Below the pieces are notes generated by a model. The model had not been told where the DNA came from, ran no database searches, and was given only the letters and a program-made list of their open reading frames with translations. From Pristionchus mayeri (Eukaryota > Nematoda > Chromadorea > Rhabditida > Neodiplogasteridae): 64,000 bases of DNA. A program made the translations under genes and the position numbers. Location of the stretch: NCBI GenBank assembly GCA_036245805.1, contig BTRK01000002.1, forward strand, positions 16,733,067-16,797,066, read 5' to 3'. Below, piece by piece: positions 57,702-64,000 of this stretch; position 1 is the stretch's first letter, and each line of letters starts with the position of its first letter.

Positions 57702-58489
57702 CTATAGATCGGCTCTGGATCGTTTGCTGTCTTCGTAGACATATTTCCAGGCCTCAGGGTCGTCGTAGTGCCACAAGTCCACCAGTGCTTTCGCCTTCTG
57801 CTTCTGAAAGCAAATCATGTGCAAATTCTTCAACGGTTGCTAACAATCTCCATCTTTATCTGTCTTTCACTCAATCCTCGTTCCTCATAGCTCGCCATCT
57901 TCCTCTCAAGCAGCTCCATCACTGGGTAATGAACGTGGAAGTTGAGATATCGATCTGCCTGGAATCATCCACTTATTGTGAAGTGGAAAGGCAACTCACG
58001 TCGACAACGACTTTCTTCGTCTCGTCGCTAAAGTCTTCGAATTCTTTCTCGGCGAGATCTCTCAATTGCGCTATATTGGCAGGGATGGTCGTGTGTTTGG
58101 ATGAGAAGGTGCACGATATATTGCAAGGAGTGCCAGCAATGATCTGGGGGAATTTTACTTCTAGTTTGGATCAAAATTCTCGTACCTCATTCTGCACATC
58201 CACGGGAGAAATTAAAAAGTGTACGAACTCTCGCTTGAGAAGAACCATTTCCTCTCGTGTTGATGGCTCCAAATCAGGAAACTCCTTACACAGATAATCC
58301 ACGATTGTATCCGCAACTGAATATTCCGATTGCATTTAAAATTAGAACAGATAAGATGATAATCAGCTCACTTTCGAATAATGAAGTGTACTCCAAAATC
58401 TTATCTAATTCGTGATCTCTGACAAGATCCTGAGCGAAAGAAGCAAACGAAGCATTTATCAATGCAAAAATCAAAAATATCTGGCGCAT
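57702..58489 (-). CDS. Array member U: secreted protein, tail RADL
   Basis: Exons about 58489-58372, 58317-58185, 58143-58000, 57960-57850 and 57806-57702. The leader MRQIFLIFALINASFASFAQ is clear; unlike most copies no AG acceptor sits at the ATG, and an upstream in-frame ATG (58495) exists. Exon 2 has VDYLCKEFPDLEPSTREEM and LLKREFVHFLISPVDVQNEV, exon 3 AGTPCNISCTFSSKHT (longer, two extra Cys), exon 4 EERGLSERQIKMEIV, exon 5 VDLWHYDDPEAWKY ending SKRSRADL. All frames are open. It pairs with member V. Confidence 0.75.
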
Positions 58490-58874
58490 TACCATAATAA
58501 ACACTATAAAGAAATTGTTTAAAAAACTTGATTTGTTAAAAAAATACTGGAAAGTAATGCCGCAAAGATTGCAAAACGGAAAGAGAGTGGAAAGAAAGAG
58601 AGCCGGGAAGTGCACTTTCGAGTTGAAAACCCCACACTCACGAGAGTCGGTGAAAGATAGAGAGAGAACAGAGAGTATGAGAAGGGGGAACAGACGGGTG
58701 GAGATGGACTGGGAAACGCGCCCTTTGAACTTTTGTGTTGCTGAGCTTTGTCCATGAATTTCTGCCGGTCAGCGATCGTATTCAGCAATTTACTTTATCA
58801 ACAAAATATACACGTATTTCAAATTTACACTTCATGATGACAGTATCAACCGGTATCAGCGGATCCAAAGTTAT

Positions 58875-59859
58875 TCACAGTTCGTTTTTCAATTTTTTCT
58901 TCGCTTGGTAGAACTCTTCGTTTCTCATTCTCCTTCTCTCTTTGCCTATCTTGTCCTCCCTCCTTTCTTTGTTAACATCGGCAATCTTATGATCCGTTAG
59001 GTACAAGTATGCATATGGATCGTCGGCCGACCACAAATCGGTGAGTTCGTCCTGCTTCTTCTTCTGCAATAATCATCTAAAGCATAATTACAAAATCCGC
59101 TCACAATCTCCATTTCAATCTGCCGATCATTCAGTTCTCTTTCCTCGTAGCTTGTCATCTTCTTCTCAAGAAGCAGTGAGATTGGCCATTGGAGATGAAA
59201 GTTGAGCAAGCTATCCACCTGAAATTTCATCTCGATCACTTGTCTCGTTTCGTCATCTCACGTCTTTTATTGTTTCCTTCATCTCGTCGTTGTACGATTC
59301 GAATTTTCGGGAAGCAACTGCTTTCAGCTGCGCAATTTTCATGGAAATAGTAGGGAACATGGAAGTGAACTTGTTGGGAATCCCTGCGTACACCTGTGAT
59401 GATGTCTCAACATCATTTAACGTAGTAATAAGAGCAGTTTTAGTTCCTCAAACTGGAAAGTACAAAACAAACGAGTCATACGAGTCAGAGCCTTTATCCT
59501 ATTGTAGCATACCTCATCTTGAATGTCAGGATTCGTAGAAATGAGATGTCCGAATTCCCGTTTAATGATAATCATTTCTTCCTCTGACGGGGGAGCCACT
59601 TCCGGAAATTGCTCACACATGTACTCGACTATTGCATCGACAGCTAAGTGTTCGAGTTTCATTTTGCAAGACAGGTGGGGGGGGGGGGGGGGGGAGCGAA
59701 CCAACACAACACTGGAACAAGTGCTAGCTCACCTTCGAGTATTGATGCATACTTCTCCATTCCCCCTTCGTCATGATTTCTGACCAATTCTATTGCTAGA
59801 GGTCGCGGGTCAGCAAAAATACCATGCAAGAATATGAATGACAGCCATATCGGGAGCAT
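58875..59859 (-). CDS. Array member V: secreted protein, tail KNEL
   Basis: Exons about 59859-59735, 59645-59513, 59396-59260, 59220-59105 and 59065-58875. The leader is MLPIWLSFIFLHGIFADPRP. Exon 2 has VEYMCEQFPEVAPPSEEEM and IIKREFGHL, exon 3 AGIPNKFTSMFPTISMK, exon 4 EERELNDRQIEMEIV. Exon 5 starts LTDLWSADDPYAYLYL and then carries an extra charged stretch (NKERREDKIGKERRRMRNEE) before KKKLKNEL. The final KNEL fits the published ER-retention pattern [KRHQSA]-[DENQ]-E-L. A run of about 19 G at 59676-59694 lies in intron 1. No break was seen. Confidence 0.8.
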
Positions 59860-60238
59860 TCCCCGAAGGTGGTTTGCTGAGCCAAAAAGTAGACAAATAG
59901 TTTGAAGAAACAAGATAAATTAATCCGTTTACGGAAAGAACTAGTTTTACGTAGGTTTCAAAACAGTTATCACGAGCGTGCGCGATTGTTATTGAAAAGA
60001 GCGCACACTCGGCACACCGAGAGAATGAGGTTCGAGGGAGAGGGGCGAATGAACGGGTGGAGTGAATGATACTGCAGATGTGTAAAAAAGACTCGACGAG
60101 AAAATAGAGCCATCTTTATCTGACGACCAATGTGGCTATATTCGTTTCGTATATTCAGTATCAGCTCAGACATTCACAAGATGTAACAAGAACAGTAAAT
60201 GTTTAGTGACAACATTGTTCAGATAGTTCACATTCCCA

Positions 60239-61373
60239 TCACAGTTCTTGCTTCGCCGCGTACCATCTGTTGTGCAGCCGCATCACGTTTTCGGCCTGTA
60301 CAGCTTCGAGTAGTCACGACTCTGGATCTCCTTGTGAACAAGACTTTATAGACTCATTCTCTCCCAACATTCTTCCCTGCTTCTCGTTTGTAGTTTTACT
60401 ATTGTCTACACTTTTTCAGATTTGAAAAAAAGGTTCTCAACTGACGATCTCAGCCTGGATCTCCTTCTGACTCAGTCCCCTCCCATCGTATTCCGCCTTC
60501 TTCGACTGCACGAGAGACACCACTGGCTCGACGGCGATCAGATACTTCAGATACACCTCTTTCTGCAAGAAATCAAGCTCTTTTCACATTTTTCAAGTAG
60601 TCACAATCCGCTCATTGAGCAAAACAATAGAATAGTCCAATGATGTCACTACTGGGCTTCAAAAGAGATTCAGAAGACAATAAAGATTAAAGGTCAAGGA
60701 ACGCACGCTGACGAAGTACTCCTTGTCCTCATCGTCGAGGTCGTTGAACTGCTCCTCGATCAGGGGCTCAAGCTGCCGAAGTTTCGTGGGCAATACGGGG
60801 AAGCGAGGATGGGTGCCCGCGAAGGCCTAAAGATAAACATTTTTTCGCTTTTGAATGCAAACCATAGTACATTGTACGGAGTATAGAAAGAAGAATCTCA
60901 AACTTTGAATTGTAACCTTCCAACTAAGCAACAATAGACCACCGACTTTATCCATCTCCTCCGGAGTGAGAATGAAGTAATCAATGAGTTCTCTCTTGAA
61001 GGCAGTCAGATCATCTCTGTCGAAAATATCGGGATATTTCTGGCGAAATTCCTCGCCGATTATCTGTGAAACTGCAATGATTTGAGAGTGAGGGCGGGAG
61101 GGAAGAGAGGCGGAAGTGTACAACTGCACGTTACAACTGCTCATTTTAGAACTCATTGTTTTTTAAACTAATTGGTTACTTTGGAACGCTTTATTTTTCA
61201 CCCTATGTAGAGTTTTAAAATGACCAGTTCTAAATTGATGCAGTCCTAAGAGCGAAACCTTCATAGAGACTCGTGTACTTGGCCAATTCGGGCAGTTCTT
61301 CCTTGCTAACTCGCTGTTTAGCGCCCGTTGCGTTGTTGAGAGACAATAACAAAATAGTGAAGAACAACTTCAT
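60239..61373 (-). CDS. Array member W: secreted protein, tail KQEL
   Basis: Last copy of the array. Exons about 61373-61258, 61072-60945, 60827-60710, 60563-60445 and about 60294-60239. The leader MKLFFTILLLSLNNATGAKQ follows TTGCAG by one base. Exon 2 has IGEEFRQKYPDIFDRDD and FKRELIDYFILTPEEMDKV, exon 3 AGTHPRFPVLPTKLRQL, exon 4 YDGRGLSQKEIQAEIV. Exon 5 is short (AENVMRLHNRWYAAKQEL), keeping the Trp and the C-terminal KQEL, which fits the ER-retention pattern, while the WHKDDP block is gone. The exon-5 acceptor (GTACAG) was chosen because it gives this frame; the call for that exon is moderate. Confidence 0.7.
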
Positions 61374-61636
61374 TCTGCAATAGATACTCAGTGAACCGTT
61401 GAGTGACAAAGAAAACAATATTGTGATAGCGTTCCAAACAACAGAAAGGGATTGAATTGCACAAATATGAAGAGTATGAAGTGCTGATTGCTAAACAATA
61501 GTGCTAGTAAATGAAAAAAATAGACTTCGGATCAATTCATTAATCGCCTTCGGGAGGTTGGAGAATGACTATAGAGTGTGGAGACACTAGAGAATGGAGG
61601 AGAAGGGAAAGGTGATAAGAGGGAAATGTGTCATTC

Positions 61637-62087
61637 TCAGCCCAACAATTCTTCTGATTCGTCGTGGGACGGGGCAGGGCTGGTTTCAGGAGTGGATTCA
61701 GTTCCCGCAATCCACTTCCACAGGTCGATATGGTCCCATAGGAGATATTTATTGACGAATTCGTTCTCTAATTGTAAGACCTCGTCGAGTTTGTTGGCGA
61801 AGTCCTCAAAGATCTCGTTTTCCTTGAGTATGCTGATGACTTCTTTTCCGCCGTCTTTGATCAGACTGGGAGAAGAAGGAGAGGGGAGCTGAGTGAGGAG
61901 CACGAGGAGCTCTGGTAAAAGTTTCCCAGTGGGATCCCAGTGGGATGGGATGTCTAACGCTGTTCCCAGTGGGATCACAGTGGAATTCCCAGTGAGATAT
62001 GTACATGTGGGGTCCTCACTGGGAAATCCACTGGGATCCCACTGGGAAACTTTTACCAGAAAGGAGCGAGAGCGATAGAAGATGCAT
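61637..62087 (-). CDS. Small secreted protein, 101 residues, intron made of a MITE
   Basis: Exon 1 (62087-62057, 31 bases) encodes MHLLSLSLLS plus one base; exon 2 (61911-61637) continues in phase as ELLVLLTQLPSPSSPSLIKD and ends EESEELLG-like SHDESEELLG at TGA. Together the N-terminus is a long hydrophobic leader split by the intron. The mature part is acidic and helical (ISILKENEIFEDFANKLDEV, WDHIDLWKWIAG). ATG follows TTTGCAG by one base, as in the array genes. No domain is recognised. Exon length 306 bases is a whole number of codons only if the element is removed. An unspliced reading through the element is open but out of phase with the ATG. Confidence 0.6.
61911..62060. mobile_element. 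Introner-like MITE of about 150 bp
   Basis: The ends TCTGGTAAAAGTTTCCCAGT and ACTGGGAAACTTTTACCAGA are exact complements and the arms share GGGATCCCA-type words with the element at 18589-18835. On the minus strand its terminal inverted repeats provide both the GT donor (TCTG/GTAAAAG) and the AG acceptor (TTTTACCAG/AG) of the gene at 61637-62087, so the intron (61912-62056) coincides with the element. Confidence 0.8.
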
Positions 62088-62089
62088 AC

Positions 62090-62760
62090 TGCAAAGTTGA
62101 AAAGAATCAAAGAACAAGGTGGAGGATACTGCATTCAGAAAATAGAGATACCGAATGAGAACAAGATGAAAGGGCAGGCCAGTGCAATAGTGTAAAGAGA
62201 GATTGAGAGATATGGACACAGAGACATAGGGGGGGGGGGGGATATATTAGACAAAGGTGCGTAAAAAATTGCCCAGGTGTGACCCTAATGGAACAGAAAC
62301 CGGTACGTTCCCAATCCACTACGAACAATCCACTCCACTTCTGTCCACATTTTACATTTCTCGAATTACTGTACTTCGAATACAACCGCCATCTTGAATT
62401 ATTATTATTCATTCGACAATCGATAAATACGAGTACGGTATGTGAGAGTCAGTACAATACGATTTCACCGTCGCTCAGTTTACAAATCAAGAGAAGGCAT
62501 ATTGATTAAGCTGTTTTGGAAATGGCTAAAAAATAACACATCAATTCTGTACATCATAATGCGCGCGTATCGCAAGATAACATCGTAGAGCGAGGGAAGA
62601 ATACTCAATGGAACTCTGCTACCAACTACAGAGGGAAGATACAATATTTAGGGGGCATCTCGAGTATGGACAGGGATGGATAAGCTATGTACATGTTTGA
62701 CAGAAGACAGGTATTGAAGGGAAGTGGGGGCAGGCTGTGTGTGGTGTGGGGGCTACAGTA
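62090..62760. other. Intergenic, no supported gene
   Basis: Contains a run of ten or more G near 62229-62240. Short open frames on both strands lack support. Confidence 0.4.
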
Positions 62761-62766
62761 CTCCTC

Positions 62767-64000
62767 TCATTCGTCGTCGTCGTCTCCAGAAGGCGTGCCG
62801 ACGACGGACTTGTCGCCCAGCGCAAGATGCTCGCAGATGTGCATCGGCAGTTTGTCCTGAGAATTGAGAGGTGGTTATTGATTTAATGCCAGTAAAAACT
62901 GCATCACTCTTCCATCCACACTAGAATCCTATTCAATAGCAGTGAAACACCAACCGAGCTACACTTCGAAACATAATTTTTCCAAGTGGAAAGGAATATT
63001 AGTCTTTTTGAAGCAAGAATCAATTATTGAGGTCGAGTCGACGCATCTCCAGTAACTATGCTAAGGCAATATCGAAAAGTCATTTCTCGACCGACAGTTG
63101 GATTACGGTAGTAGTTACCTGGCTGGCGGATAGCTGGTGGAATATGGCCTCGGCCGAGGTGAGCATCTCGTCGAGGTCGTGGTGCATCGAGAGATCGTTC
63201 ACGTGCTGAATAATCAATGGTTATTATCACCGCGAATTCACCACGGTTAAACTGGAACTCTCGTCTCTCCTACACTACAACCAGTAAGCGAATCCTAATA
63301 GAGCCAGCTACACCAGCCATACCTACGAAAGTATCCATTCCGTTAATTTTTTAAGACGCCAGTATTTTATTATTTACAATGTATTTGCAATTCTTTGATG
63401 AAAATGCGCCTTTGAAAGAAATTGAACGTGCCTCCCCTCCCCTCCCTTCCCTTCACCTCCACACACCTTGAGTATCTCGGTGAGTCCGAACTTGTTCTCG
63501 ATGATGGTCTCCGTCTGTCGATCGAGGGTCGCCGCGCAGATCAAGAGAAGGAAGTTGGGACACGGCTGGCAGGTCCACAACACCTGAGCAGAGGGGATGT
63601 TCAATTGAAAGACATGGAAAGTCTACAATAAGCTCGACGCACTTTTACTATAACCTTTGATAGAACAAACTTCAGTTACGGCCTATATCTACAACAAACA
63701 TGACATATACACGTGTGACTATCTTTAATAAATATGTAACATCGTTAATTAACATTAATTAATAACTACTCACCTCCCACAGTTTGCATGTGTCCTCGAA
63801 GGAAAACTCTCGCTTGAACCAGACGATGAGCCATCGGAAGCAGAAGTACATGTCGTCCGAGTCGTGCGACTCTGCAGCACATTCCATTATTAATTTATTA
63901 ATTGCATTGTTATGAACAATTGTATTCTACATAGTCAATTGCGTTTTTTTTTCTCGATCGTGATCAATCTTGCAGATATTACCACCATTCTACTGGCAAA
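62767..64000 (-). CDS. TBC-domain Rab GTPase-activating protein, TBC1D15/17 type (C-terminal part)
   Basis: TBC proteins stimulate GTP hydrolysis by Rab GTPases; the TBC1D15/17 group acts on Rab7 and related Rabs at late endosomes and mitochondria. Four exons are read: 63871-63774 (DDMYFCFRWLIVWFKREFSF), 63583-63467 (VLWTCQPCPNFLLLICAATL, IIENKFGLTEILK), 63205-63119 (HVNDLSMHHDLDEMLTSAEA) and 62856-62767 (LPMHICEHLALGD, then an acidic tail SGDDDDE and TGA). All junctions are GT-AG and in phase. FRWL near the end of the TBC fold, the FKREF segment and the order of these blocks match the group closely. The catalytic Arg and Gln fingers lie further upstream, beyond the right edge. Confidence 0.85.

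Noticed and set aside
61637..62134. A single 165-codon reading through the MITE
   Set aside because: The ATG, leader and best C-terminal frame join only if the element is spliced out; the through-reading encodes inverted-repeat sequence.

Overview
The window is nuclear DNA of a nematode. The clearest sign is a major sperm protein (MSP) gene, a nematode-specific family, at 32928-33701. Small introns, AG acceptors sitting directly on start codons (expected of spliced-leader trans-splicing) and many short inverted-repeat elements fit this. The array described below looks like a lineage-restricted family; I do not recognise it from Caenorhabditis, and a rhabditid or diplogastrid-type nematode is only a guess.

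Layout: 1-202 holds the 3' end of a plus-strand gene. About 1030-2670 holds fragments of a second plus-strand gene split by a palindromic element. 2690-9540 is largely gene-free and contains two minisatellites. 9543-15912 is a BTB-BACK-Kelch gene (plus strand) with a mariner transposon in one intron and several frame breaks. From 16.2 to 61.4 kb the minus strand carries a tandem array of about 23 copies (called A to W here) of one unrecognised family of small secreted proteins. The array is interrupted by a BTB-domain gene (17665-20760), a tRNA-Thr, the MSP gene, an RTE-like LINE and many inverted-repeat elements. 61637-62087 is a small secreted-protein gene whose only intron coincides with a MITE-like element. 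62767 to the right edge is the C-terminal part of a TBC1D15/17-type Rab GTPase-activating protein (minus strand).

The array family has a constant design: exon 1 signal peptide plus about 20 residues; exon 2 around a motif like V-D-x-L-C-x-x-Y-P-E-L-H-P-G and L-K-R-E; exon 3 around A-G-F-P-S-K-Y-K-x-L-P; exon 4 around S-G-x-T-K-E-E-I-x-K; exon 5 around W-H-K-D-D-P-E, ending in a short tail. The tail is mostly x-x-E-L (KNEL, KQEL, REEL, KHEL, KYEL, HYEL, RAEL, LDEL, TNEL), which resembles KDEL-type ER retrieval signals. Signal peptide plus such a tail suggests proteins kept in, or cycling through, the ER of a secretory cell; this is inference. About ten copies are broken (lost start codons, nonsense codons, frameshifts, insertions, exon loss, chimeras), so the array is under active birth and death.

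Mobile DNA is dense: a TA-flanked palindrome family with three copies, a 1.35-kb Tc1-type fold-back, a 1.36-kb element ending in perfect 30-bp palindromes, a GGGATCCCACTGGGAA-type family (one copy behaving as an intron), a mariner, an RTE-like LINE and a retroposon-like insertion inside an array exon. Exon limits are read by eye from splice consensus and are approximate unless stated.
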